Positions 1 to 6,990 of a stretch of 17,126 nucleotides of DNA are shown in pieces. A program made the translations under genes and the position numbers. Within the stretch, counting starts at the first letter, position 1, and the number at the start of each line of letters is the position of its first letter. Source of the stretch: CAYSPU01 sp964432995 (GTDB taxonomy: Bacteria; Verrucomicrobiota; Verrucomicrobiia; Limisphaerales; JAHDYP01); assembly GCA_964432995.1 (NCBI GenBank), contig CAYSPU010000121.1, positions 1 through 17,126 on the forward strand, written 5' to 3'. The notes below the pieces were generated by a model, which did not search any database, was not told where the DNA came from, and saw nothing but the letters and a program-made list of their open reading frames with translations.

Positions 1-1946
1 AGCAGGCGCTGGGCGTCGGCGACACGGAAGTCGCCAAAGACGGCTACCACGGCGTCCTGCGGTCGGAACAAGCGCTTGTGAAACGCGGCGAGCAGGGAGC
101 GCTCGGAACGGCCGACGCTTTCCTCGGTGCCCAGGATGTCCAGCCCGTAGCCTTGGGGGCCGAAGAGTCGGAGTCGCATTGCCAGAGCGGCGCTCTTGAG
201 CAGTTGATCGCGCTGGGCCCGGATGGCCGCGAGCTGGACGGTCCGCTCCCGCTCAAACTCCCGCGCGGGGAGCGCCGGATGCAGGAGGATATCGCTCAAC
301 AGATCCAGACCCAGTGCCAGATCGTCACGGAGGACCTCGAGGTTGACGCCGAGACTGTTGTGGCCGGCGTAGGTGTCCATGTTTCCTCCGACCGACTCGA
401 TTTGCTCGGCCAGTTGTTCGGCGGTTCGTTGTCGGGTGCCTTTGATCAACATGCGCGACAGGAGCCAGCCCGCGCCGTTGGTGGCGGCAGTCTCGGCCAG
501 GACGCCTCCTCGCACCACGGCGCGGCATTCGACGAACGGCAAACGATGGTCTTCCTTCAGGAGAACGCGGAGTCCGTTCGGCAGTTGCCAGAGGGAGGCG
601 GGACGGTAGGTGTCCGCGGCGACGGAGACTGCGGTGGCGGGCCGGGTGTTTTGGGGCAGGAGGGCGTAGGAAGTCCGGTTCTCGGGCGTCAGGTAAGCGC
701 AGGCCACACGCTGGAGGTCTTCCGGAGTCAGGCGTTGCACGGACTTGAGGTATTCCTCGGAGAACCGGAGGTCGTCCGTGGCAAGCCAGCAACTGCCGAG
801 GTCCTGCGCCTGGCCCTGCATGGTCTTGCGGGTGGCGAGCGTGCCGGCCAGGAACTGTTGGACCGCCTTGCGCAGCTCCGCGAAGCGCACGGGCCGGGCC
901 TGCATGCGCCGCACCTGCGCCAGCATGGCTTCCTGCGCGGGCCGCAACCGGTCCGCATCCACCGCGGCGCTCATGCCGAACAGCCCGCCGAGACCGGGAC
1001 TGAACACCCAGGCGTCGACGGAGTGAACGAGGCCTTGCCGGTCCCGCACTTCGCGGTAGAGGCGCGAGCTGCGACCGGTTCCGAGGAGGGTGGACAACAC
1101 ATCCAGGGCCGGAAGATCGGGGTGCCGCACGTCCGGGATGTGCCATGCGAAATGCAGGTGGCCCAACTCGATCGGCGCTTCTTCGAGCAGTTCGCGATCC
1201 GCAATCTGGCGCGGTTCCGCCGGCAGCACCACCGACTCGAGCGTCCGCGCCGGCGCCCCGTGATAGGCGGCGCGGAGTTGGTCGAGAACCGCATCAGTCT
1301 GGACATCGCCCACGACGACGAAGAAGACGTTGCTGGGCAGGTAGTGCGCCCGGTAGTAGTCGCGGATGTCATCGGCCCCCAACTGATTGAAGAGCTCGGG
1401 GTAGCCGATGATGGGACAGCGCAAGGGACTCCGGGTGTAGGCAGTCTCGAAGAGCCGGCGGCTCGAGTGCCGGGAGGGGTCGTCCTGGTTCATGTCCATC
1501 TCGCGGCGGATGACGTCCATCTCCTTGGCCAACTCCTCCCGGGGGAGCGAGGCGTGCTGCATGATGTCGGCGAGGATGTCGATCGCGACCGTGGTGCCGC
1601 TGCCGGGCACGTTGATCCAGAACACCGTTCGGTCGAAGGAAGTATAGGCATTCAGGTAACCGCCGGCCTCCTGGATCTCCTGGTCGATACGCGCTCCGGT
1701 GCGGCGGGCGGTGCCTTTAAACAGCATGTGCTCGAGAACGTGCGAAAGACCGGCCCCGAGCCACGGGCCCTCGTGGATGCTCCCCGAGCGGCACCAGGCC
1801 TGCGCCGAGGTCACCGCCGCGCTGTGGTCTTCCCGCACGATCACCGTCAGCCCGTGCTCGAGGCGGGTGACGGTCGCCGGAGGAAAGCCCAGGCGATACG
1901 GGGAGGGACGACGGAGGCGGCGGCGGGTGCGCAGGGTGGACGGCAT
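1..1946 (-). CDS. M16 family zinc metallopeptidase, tandem-domain (3' end outside window)
   Basis: A processing peptidase of the pitrilysin/insulinase M16 family. Residues about 30-430 form an active M16 unit: the inverted zinc motif is H69-V-L-E72-H73, and the third ligand is probably E149 in RREMDMNQDD, the usual spacing after the motif. An RSSRLYREVR segment follows near 292-301. A second M16 N-terminal domain starts near residue 455 (LPNGLRVLLKEDHRLP) and aligns with the first, but the motif reads WLLSRML, so the H, E and H are replaced by W, S and R. It is therefore an inactive partner domain fused to the active one. The start is ATG at 1946; an in-frame TAA lies a short way upstream. 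No signal peptide is evident, so location is uncertain. The frame is open to base 1 (648 codons seen). Family is certain; substrate is unknown. Confidence 0.93.
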   Translation of the reverse strand, partial: MPSTLRTRRRLRRPSPYRLGFPPATVTRLEHGLTVIVREDHSAAVTSAQAWCRSGSIHEGPWLGAGLSHVLEHMLFKGTARRTGARIDQEIQEAGGYLNAYTSFDRTVFWINVPGSGTTVAIDILADIMQHASLPREELAKEMDVIRREMDMNQDDPSRHSSRRLFETAYTRSPLRCPIIGYPELFNQLGADDIRDYYRAHYLPSNVFFVVVGDVQTDAVLDQLRAAYHGAPARTLESVVLPAEPRQIADRELLEEAPIELGHLHFAWHIPDVRHPDLPALDVLSTLLGTGRSSRLYREVRDRQGLVHSVDAWVFSPGLGGLFGMSAAVDADRLRPAQEAMLAQVRRMQARPVRFAELRKAVQQFLAGTLATRKTMQGQAQDLGSCWLATDDLRFSEEYLKSVQRLTPEDLQRVACAYLTPENRTSYALLPQNTRPATAVSVAADTYRPASLWQLPNGLRVLLKEDHRLPFVECRAVVRGGVLAETAATNGAGWLLSRMLIKGTRQRTAEQLAEQIESVGGNMDTYAGHNSLGVNLEVLRDDLALGLDLLSDILLHPALPAREFERERTVQLAAIRAQRDQLLKSAALAMRLRLFGPQGYGLDILGTEESVGRSERSLLAAFHKRLFRPQDAVVAVFGDFRVADAQRL

Positions 1947-2068
1947 GGTGAGACGAGGGGGATGCGCAGGGGCTTATGGTGCGCGGCTTGGTGACAACGG
2001 ACCGGGGGACGGCAGCCGGCGGCGCTCTTGGAAAGCCGTTGCCTCCAACCGTCCGCTGCGCCTTAGGT

Positions 2069-2139
2069 CCATGAACTCCGTAGCGCCGGATTTCCAGCCG
2101 GCCTGACACCGACCGGAATGCGGGCGCCACGGTTCATGG
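2069..2139. repeat. Palindromic intergenic element with inner hairpin
   Basis: Inverted arms lie at 2069-2087 (CCATGAACTCCGTAGCGCC) and 2123-2139 (GGCGCCACGGTTCATGG). They match except for a two-base insertion and one substitution. Between them is a smaller hairpin with stem GCCGG (2085-2089) and CCGGC (2098-2102). The element fills much of the 244-bp spacer between the M16 gene and the Minf_1886-like gene; nothing else was recognised there. It could be a miniature mobile element or a transcript-end structure. No transposase or target duplication was seen. Confidence 0.6.
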
Positions 2140-2190
2140 GAAGTCTGCCCCACCGGATGGTTCTCGAGGAAAAGCATGGGGCGACTCCCG

Positions 2191-2637
2191 TCAACTCCCG
2201 CGGAGGGACTGGGGGGAACCGGGCGCCTTGTGCGAAGGTTGGAACGGTGCCCGAAACGCCTCTTCGAAATCGTAGCCGCCCTCGAAATCGGCCCGGCTGT
2301 CCTTCTCAGTCTTGCCGAACATCCCGCGGCCAAACTCGACGAGGTTGAACACGATTTCGCCAAAGTCCCCGGCGCGGTGGATGCCCCACTCGTTGAGAAC
2401 GTGGAAGGCCATCGGGCCGTAGGCCTGGAGGGCATGCTGGCGGATGCCCTCGAGGAGTTGCTGGCCGGTCACATGCCGATTCGCGGGATCGCGTCCGGTG
2501 CGCGTCTCTTTGCCCTTGTGCACGGCGCGTTGGGTCAGATCGAGCGCCTCACGGACGAAATGGTACGCCTCCGGCCGATACCGCGCGTCGCGCCGCACAA
2601 TATCGTCGACAATCTCCTGAAAATTCGCTGCCTGCAT
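2191..2637 (-). CDS. Conserved hypothetical protein, Minf_1886-like (Verrucomicrobia/Planctomycetes)
   Basis: A 148-residue soluble protein of unknown function. It matches my memory of the uncharacterised 'Minf_1886' family of Verrucomicrobia and Planctomycetes. Landmarks are an N-terminal helix with IVDDIVRRDARYRPEAYHFV (residues 10-28), the block HVTGQQLLEGIRQHAL (55-70), then WGIHRAGDFGEIVFNLVE (84-101) and FEGGYDFEEAF (118-128). There is no signal peptide, membrane segment or obvious catalytic motif. The C-terminal 20 residues are Pro/Ser-rich and look disordered. The start is ATG at 2637 without a clear Shine-Dalgarno. It lies 41 nt downstream of the small membrane-peptide gene on the same strand and may be co-transcribed with it. 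The family assignment is from recall and was not searched. Confidence 0.8.
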   Translation of the reverse strand: MQAANFQEIVDDIVRRDARYRPEAYHFVREALDLTQRAVHKGKETRTGRDPANRHVTGQQLLEGIRQHALQAYGPMAFHVLNEWGIHRAGDFGEIVFNLVEFGRGMFGKTEKDSRADFEGGYDFEEAFRAPFQPSHKAPGSPQSLRGS

Positions 2638-2678
2638 CGCTGTTCGTTCACGTCGGTCCGACTCGCCCGCCGGGCCGG

Positions 2679-2852
2679 CTACGGCTCGATCCCTTCCTGC
2701 CCAACCGGACCCGGGACGGCCGCCGGCGGGTCGACACCGCGGTCACTCGACCCCGGGTGCGCCGTGCGCCACGCCTTGACCGTCCAGCCCACCAACAGCA
2801 GCAGCAGCACCACACAGATGACCTTCTGCTCCTGTCGCGTCAGCCCAGACAC
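2679..2852 (-). CDS. Small single-pass membrane protein, 57 aa (hypothetical)
   Basis: A short reading frame from GTG at 2852 to TAG at 2679, with an in-frame TGA about 30 nt upstream that limits the start. The peptide begins VSGLTRQEQKVICVV. A hydrophobic stretch (VICVVLLLLLVGW, about residues 11-23) follows, then the basic segment VKAWRTAH, and it ends in a Pro/Gly-rich tail. The charge pattern suggests one membrane helix with a short tail on one side. The 'LTRQEQK + leucine helix + WRTAHP' start resembles the N-terminus of small ComEA-like proteins I recall from this phylum, but no helix-hairpin-helix follows, so the function is unknown. It precedes the Minf_1886-like gene by 41 nt. The start codon is not certain. 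Confidence 0.55.
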   Translation of the reverse strand: MSGLTRQEQKVICVVLLLLLVGWTVKAWRTAHPGSSDRGVDPPAAVPGPVGQEGIEP

Positions 2853-2938
2853 GCCCGCACTATACTGATCGTCGCCCCGGGCTCAAGGATGGCGTTGCCG
2901 CCTCCGGGTCATCTAGCCGGCATACGGCGCGTCCTGCG

Positions 2939-2961
2939 GGTGCACACTGGATCGGTGCACC
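2939..2961. repeat. Hairpin in spacer 2853-3111
   Basis: A perfect 7-bp inverted repeat, GGTGCAC (2939-2945) and GTGCACC (2955-2961), with a 9-nt loop. It lies in the 259-bp spacer downstream of the Ig-like protein gene and upstream of the small membrane-peptide gene, so it could be an operator or part of a transcript end. Function not assigned. Confidence 0.4.
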
Positions 2962-2984
2962 GCCAGGGTGTGAAATACGCCGGC

Positions 2985-3045
2985 CAAATGGCGCTGGCGC
3001 TTCGGTCGTCTCCGGTCGACGCGCGGTTTTCGCCCCTGCGGACGG
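2985..3045. repeat. Dispersed repeat family 2, copy 1
   Basis: These 61 bases align without gaps to 15710-15770. The conserved core is GCGCGGTTTTCGCCCCTGCGG, split by no insertion, and the upstream part TCGGTCGTCNCCGGTC is also shared. The left portion is shared as well with 4899-4944. It has no coding signal and appears only in spacers. Confidence 0.75.
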
Positions 3046-3079
3046 GCGCTCTGTCGGCTCCGGCACGCCGCTGCGCGTC

Positions 3080-3096
3080 GCGTCCCGTCGGGACGC
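3080..3096 (-). terminator. Candidate stem-loop downstream of the Ig-like protein gene
   Basis: A perfect 7-bp stem, GCGTCCC and GGGACGC, with a 3-nt loop, beginning about 15 nt after the stop codon of the Ig-like protein gene at 3112. Its position suits a transcript end, but there is no T-run after it, so it is not a classical intrinsic terminator. Confidence 0.35.
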
Positions 3097-3111
3097 CATG
3101 TCGATAGCGCG

Positions 3112-4827
3112 TCAGGGCGTGTACAGCCGATAGAACTTCGATCCGGTCGCCCCGACGGGAATCGAGAAGGAGGCGCCACCCGAGGCGTCGGCGGCGGTGG
3201 TCTGGATCGCGGTCCAACTGCCGGCCGCGAGCGTGGAGGACTCCTGCAGTTGGAGCGACTGGCCCGACGCCGCACCCGTCACCGCAAACTCCAGGGCACC
3301 GCCGGTCACCGTTGGATTGCCGAGCGTGGGCGATTTCGACGTGGCCGATCCGCTCCCGGTGACGATCTGGAAGTTCAGGTCCTTGGTGGTTCCCGACATG
3401 GCAATGATGTCGGGAATGGTGTTCGTGTCGAACGTGCTGAGGTGATGGTAGGTCAGGCTGGCGTTGTAGGTGCGTCCCGCGACCATCAGATTGCTGGGCA
3501 GCGTGATCGAGGTGGCCGTCTTCTCCAGCACAATGGGCGCACAGGGGTCGGGCGCCACGAAGTACTCACCGCCGCCCAGGTCCAGGGTGAAGCTGATGCT
3601 GTCGTTCGCCCCCGCGCCGGTGAACCCATTCCACTGGACGACGACGGCGCTGGAGGCATCGGCGTTCTGGAGGGCCGGCAGGTTGAGGATCTGCGGGGTC
3701 GGCGGCCAATCGGCGGCCTGGTGGCTGACGGTGAGCGACTGCGAGCCACTGCTCCGGGTCGCCTGCAGCGTGTAGTTGCCGGCCGGGCGGGCGGCGTCCA
3801 ACGCCGCCTGGCTGGCATACTCCTCTGCGTTCATGAACATGCTGCCGAAGAGATTCGTGATCGTGATCGAAGAACCCCCCGGCAGACCCAATTGAGCGCC
3901 GGTCACGGGATTGTTGGTGGGCGACAGCAGCGTCACCGTGAAGAAAGGAAGGGTCTCCGGGTCCTGAACCGGTGCCCCGCTCCCGCTTTGCGCGTACATC
4001 ACGTACCAGGTGACCGAGAACGATCCCCGCGGGTCTTCCTCTTGCTCTCCGCACGGATCGACCTTGTCCGAGGTCGTGAAACTGCCGGAGACATTCGCCG
4101 CCAGCGCGTTTCCGGCGGTATCCTTGAAGAGCTCAGTGGCACCGGTCGGGTTCAGCTTCCAGGTGATGGTGGCGTTGGCGGGAAGATGCTCCGCATAGGT
4201 GCACCGCAGCGTCCGGGCATCCGTACCCCAGGCGTAGGTGAACTTCGCCGGGGTCAGATTCGCGCTCCACTGAATGGAACGGGTGGTCTGCATCGTCTCG
4301 TTGAACACGAACTTGATGGTGCGATTCACCGGCACGGCCGTGGCGTTGTTGGTCGGCACGCAAAGGTCCGGAACCAACACCGGCGGATCGGTGTCCGTCG
4401 TGCCCCCGCCTGTTCCGGTCGTGAACGCCCCCATCGGCGGCATGCCCAAAGGCGGAATGGTAACGTCCTCGCCGTCGACGTCGACGGCCGTCAGCATCCA
4501 TTGGATCTGGGTTTGCGCCGGCCAGTTTCCTCCCACCGGCGTACAGGTAAGCTGGGTGTTGCCCGCCGCCCACGACAGCGTGACCTCTACCGTCCCGAAG
4601 GTAGGGGTGGTGTGGTAGAACATCGTGGTGGTCTCTTCGGTGTCGATCGCCTTGCTGAACGTGAAGACGATCGGGACGTTCACCGCCACTCCCGTGGCCC
4701 CGTCGGCGATGCTCGAAGTCACGGTCGTCCCCTGGGCGTGGGCTGGAGATGCCACCCACGAACTCATCGCGGCGAAGAGCAGGAGGACGGTTAACAGGAA
4801 GTGCGTGTGAAGATGTTGGCGTCTCAT
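3112..4827 (-). CDS. Secreted protein with two bacterial Ig-like (Big_5-type) domains
   Basis: A 571-residue exported protein. The N-terminus is a signal peptide: basic MRRQHLHTH, a hydrophobic core FLLTVLLLFAA, and a likely signal peptidase I site after PAHA (residue 31). Two related Ig-like domains follow at about 36-137 (ADGATGVAVNVPIVFTFSKAI) and 150-252 (NNATAVPVNRTIKFVFNETM). Their 'N.A..VPVN..I.F.F...M' pattern is that of Big_5 domains. A third beta-rich part covers about 265-480. The last ~70 residues (LQLQESSTLAAGSWTAIQT ... KFYRLYTP) match a C-terminal type common on secreted Verrucomicrobia proteins. Start is ATG at 4827; no strong ribosome site. It is monocistronic and divergent from the DUF1015 gene. 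Likely a surface or secreted adhesive/structural protein; no catalytic motif was seen. Confidence 0.88.
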   Translation of the reverse strand: MRRQHLHTHFLLTVLLLFAAMSSWVASPAHAQGTTVTSSIADGATGVAVNVPIVFTFSKAIDTEETTTMFYHTTPTFGTVEVTLSWAAGNTQLTCTPVGGNWPAQTQIQWMLTAVDVDGEDVTIPPLGMPPMGAFTTGTGGGTTDTDPPVLVPDLCVPTNNATAVPVNRTIKFVFNETMQTTRSIQWSANLTPAKFTYAWGTDARTLRCTYAEHLPANATITWKLNPTGATELFKDTAGNALAANVSGSFTTSDKVDPCGEQEEDPRGSFSVTWYVMYAQSGSGAPVQDPETLPFFTVTLLSPTNNPVTGAQLGLPGGSSITITNLFGSMFMNAEEYASQAALDAARPAGNYTLQATRSSGSQSLTVSHQAADWPPTPQILNLPALQNADASSAVVVQWNGFTGAGANDSISFTLDLGGGEYFVAPDPCAPIVLEKTATSITLPSNLMVAGRTYNASLTYHHLSTFDTNTIPDIIAMSGTTKDLNFQIVTGSGSATSKSPTLGNPTVTGGALEFAVTGAASGQSLQLQESSTLAAGSWTAIQTTAADASGGASFSIPVGATGSKFYRLYTP

Positions 4828-4898
4828 ATCGGTTCGCGTTTTGCGAATGCCAAGCAGAATTGCACAAGACGGATCCGGTGGCAAGTCGCCTACACCAG

Positions 4899-4944
4899 CC
4901 CGGATCCTCGCGTAAGTGGCGCGGCGGGTTCGGTCGTCCCCCGG
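4899..4944. repeat. Dispersed repeat family 2, copy 2 (left part only)
   Basis: Matches 15696-15740 almost base for base: CCCGGATCC, then AAGTGGCGCGG, then CGGTCGTCCCC. It lacks the right part (GGTTTTCGCCCCTGCGG) found in the other copies, because it runs straight into the 128-bp tandem array. Confidence 0.7.
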
Positions 4945-4951
4945 AAAAGCT

Positions 4952-5307
4952 GGTTGCCGCGCGGGCGCGGTGGGGCGATCGGGTGCCCGCCAGGTTTGGG
5001 ACCGCGGCTCGTCTTGAGCCGCAGCCGAGGGTGTGTGCGTTTTGCTGCGGGTCGAGAAGACCCGCGGTCCGGAAGGGTCGGTTGCCGCGCGGGCGCGGTG
5101 GGGCGATCGAGTGCCCGCCAGGTTTGGGACCGCGGCTCGTCTTGAGCCGCAGCCGAGGGTGTGTGNNNNNNNNNNNNNNNNNNNNNNNNNNNNNNNNNNN
5201 NNNNNNNNNNNNNNNNNNNNNNNNNNNNNNNNNNNNNNNNNNNNNNNNNNNNNNNNNNNNNNNNNCGTTTTGCTGCGGGTCGAGAAGACCCGCGGTCCGG
5301 AAGGGCT
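4952..5307. repeat. Tandem 128-bp repeat array, REPIN-like (locus A)
   Basis: Unit 1 is 4952-5079. Unit 2 starts at 5080 and is interrupted by the N-run at 5166-5265. Outside the N-run the units differ at about three positions. Each unit holds two hairpins: GCGGCTC-GTCTT-GAGCCGC (5004-5022, again 5132-5150) and GCGGGTC-GAGAA-GACCCGC (5047-5065, again 5275-5293). The second hairpin with its flanks is the reverse complement of the first (GGACC + hairpin + AGC), so the two are inverted copies 24 nt apart. Stem position 5 differs between them, but the pair is kept. No coding potential is credible. It lies in the 657-bp divergent spacer between the Ig-like and DUF1015 genes. Bases 5308-5484 hold only a weak 5-bp hairpin (5340-5354) and no recognised promoter. 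Confidence 0.85.
5166..5265. other. Assembly gap of 100 N inside the repeat array
   Basis: Exactly 100 unknown bases. The left flank ends GTGTG and the right flank begins CGTTTTGCTG, the same join found intact at about 5037 in unit 1. Closing the gap to zero gives a second unit of exactly 128 bp (86 + 42). The true sequence is therefore probably zero, or a whole number of extra 128-bp units. Confidence 0.95.
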
Positions 5308-5484
5308 GGTTCGCGTGCGCCCGTCCCCGGCTGCAGCCAGTTCCACAGGGGAACAACCCCCCGATGCGACGGCCTGTTGGGCGACTCTTCAGAGCATGCA
5401 GTCGGCACCGCTTCCACAGGCCTTTGCCGGCCGCCGTTTTTCCCGTGCATCCGCGCCACCGGGCGCATAGCGTCGGCACCTCGT

Positions 5485-6702
5485 ATGGCGACCATCGAAC
5501 CGTTTGCGGCGTTGCGCCCCCGGCCGGACCTGGCCCGGCGGGTGTGCGAATTGCCCTACGACGTGATGTCCACCGAGGAAGCACGGGCCCTCGCGGACGG
5601 CAACCCGCTCAGCTTCCTCCACGTCAGCAAAGCGGAGATCGATCTTCCCCCAGGCACCGATCCTCACCGTTCCGAGGTTTACCAGCGGGGGCGCGAGCAG
5701 TTCCTCCGCTTGCAGCAGGAAGGAGCGCTGGTCCGTGATGCACAGCCCGGATTCCACCTCTACCGACAGATCCTCGGCCAACACGCGCAGGTCGGCATCG
5801 TGGCCACCTTCGCTTGCGCCGAATACCGCCAGGGGATCATCCGCCGCCACGAGTTGACCCGCCCCGACAAGGAAGACGACCGGGCGCGGCATGTGGAAGT
5901 GCTCGAGGCGCAAACCGGCCCCGCCTTCCTGACCTACCGCGCCGTGCCGCAGATCGATGCGTTCGTGGCGGAGCGGACGAACCGGACGCCGGACGTGGAC
6001 TTCGTGGCCGCGGACGGCGTGCGGCACACCGCGTGGTCCGTGTTCGAACCGGAAGCGGCGGAATTCCTGCGCGAGCAGTTTGCGCGTATTCCCCGGTTGT
6101 ATATTGCGGACGGACACCACCGGACGGCGGCGGCGAATCGGGTTGCCGGAATGCGGCAGGGCAGGGGAGGGTCGGATCGATTCCTGGCAGTCGTGTTTCC
6201 GGATCGGCAGGTGCAGATCCTCCCCTATCACCGGGTGCTGAAGGACTGGAACGGCCAGCAGCCAACCCAGGTCTGGGAGCGGATCGCGAAGGTCTGCGCG
6301 GTCGGGCCCGCCACCGAAGTGCCGCCGCGCACCCGCCACGAACTGGCGGTCTATGCCGAGGGCGCGTGGCGTCGAGCCGCTTTCCGCGCCGACTTCTGTG
6401 CGGGGGCCACCGTGGCGGAGTGCTTGGATGTGGCCCTTCTGCAACGGCACATCCTCGGACCCGTGTTCGGCATCGACGACCCGCGCACCAGCCAGCGGAT
6501 CCAGTTCGTGGGCGGGATCCGCGGGACCGCCGAGCTCGAGCGCCTGGTCGACGCCGACGGCTGCGCCTGTGCCTTCGCGCTCTATCCGACGCAAATCGAG
6601 GAGTTGATGGCCGTGGCGGATGCCGGCGGCATCATGCCGCCCAAGAGCACGTGGTTCGAGCCGAAGCTGCGGGATGGAATGTTCTGCTACCTGTTCGAGT
6701 GA
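5485..6702 (+). CDS. DUF1015 family protein
   Basis: A 405-residue cytoplasmic protein of the DUF1015 family, close to full family length. Recognisable blocks are the N-terminus MATIEPFAALRP, PYDV (24-27), NPLSFLHV (40-47), RRHELTRPDKEDDR (120-133), LYIADGHHRTAAANR (205-219), and the C-terminal IMPPKSTWFEPKL (383-395). The ADGHHR box recalls the ParB/sulfiredoxin-like nucleotide-binding box. I have a moderate recollection that related proteins act as free-serine kinases, but nothing here proves it. The ATG at 5485 fits the family N-terminus; the same frame extends upstream only through the repeat array and the N-run, so longer starts are rejected. No Shine-Dalgarno is seen. A strong hairpin follows the gene. 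A serine-related role would suit the nearby thrH, which is only suggestive. Confidence 0.9.
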   Translation: MATIEPFAALRPRPDLARRVCELPYDVMSTEEARALADGNPLSFLHVSKAEIDLPPGTDPHRSEVYQRGREQFLRLQQEGALVRDAQPGFHLYRQILGQHAQVGIVATFACAEYRQGIIRRHELTRPDKEDDRARHVEVLEAQTGPAFLTYRAVPQIDAFVAERTNRTPDVDFVAADGVRHTAWSVFEPEAAEFLREQFARIPRLYIADGHHRTAAANRVAGMRQGRGGSDRFLAVVFPDRQVQILPYHRVLKDWNGQQPTQVWERIAKVCAVGPATEVPPRTRHELAVYAEGAWRRAAFRADFCAGATVAECLDVALLQRHILGPVFGIDDPRTSQRIQFVGGIRGTAELERLVDADGCACAFALYPTQIEELMAVADAGGIMPPKSTWFEPKLRDGMFCYLFE

Positions 6703-6732
6703 GAAGGAGAAGCCGCGCTCCGGCCTCGGACC

Positions 6733-6751
6733 GCCCGCCGTACCGGCGGGC
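6733..6751 (+). terminator. Stem-loop after the DUF1015 gene
   Basis: A perfect 8-bp stem, GCCCGCCG and CGGCGGGC, with a TAC loop, 30 nt past the DUF1015 stop. It is a very stable GC hairpin without a following T-run. Candidate transcript end or RNA-stabilising structure. Confidence 0.5.
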
Positions 6752-6815
6752 AGCAGCACCACCCGCTGGATGCGCCTCCGGGCCTCTGACCACCTGCCGT
6801 GCGCTCGCTACTGCT

Positions 6816-6883
6816 GCGACCCAGGGACGGGTCGCGCTCCGTGGGCCGCCCCCCACATCGGCTCTGCGGGTCAGAAGACCTGC
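6816..6883. repeat. Two diverged REP-like hairpins (locus C)
   Basis: Hairpin 1 is GCGACCC-AGGGAC-GGGTCGC (6816-6835). Hairpin 2 is GCGGGTC-AGAA-GACCTGC (6866-6883), with one G-T pair. Hairpin 2 and its right flank GGTCC match the second hairpin of the array at 5047-5065. Both sit in the 288-bp spacer between the DUF1015 gene and argG. The remaining spacer (6884-6990) shows no gene and no certain promoter. Confidence 0.6.
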
Positions 6884-6990
6884 GGTCCTGTCGGGGGCAG
6901 TCTGAAGAGACTTGCAGCGGATGGCACGGCGAGTTTGTGCTTTCCACGAAGCGCCGGTTGGCGTTTATTCGCGGCGACTTTTTCTGAGCT

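Noticed and set aside
78..1994. Plus-strand open frame of 638 codons opposite the M16 gene
   Set aside because: The minus strand encodes an unmistakable M16 peptidase over the same bases. The plus-strand translation is low-complexity Gly/Arg/Val text with no family signature, as expected opposite a GC-rich gene.
3250..4794. Plus-strand open frame of 514 codons opposite the Ig-like protein gene
   Set aside because: Arg/Gly-rich antisense shadow. The minus-strand frame has a signal peptide and repeated domains.
4952..5307. CRISPR array
   Set aside because: The repeats are 128 bp and contiguous with no variable spacers, and no cas gene is present.
4828..5346. N-terminal extension of the Ig-like protein through the repeat array and N-run
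   Set aside because: The extension is translated repeat DNA and unknown bases. The signal peptide starts at 4827.
5161..5484. Upstream extension of the DUF1015 frame
   Set aside because: It passes through the N-run and repeat; the family N-terminus begins at ATG 5485.
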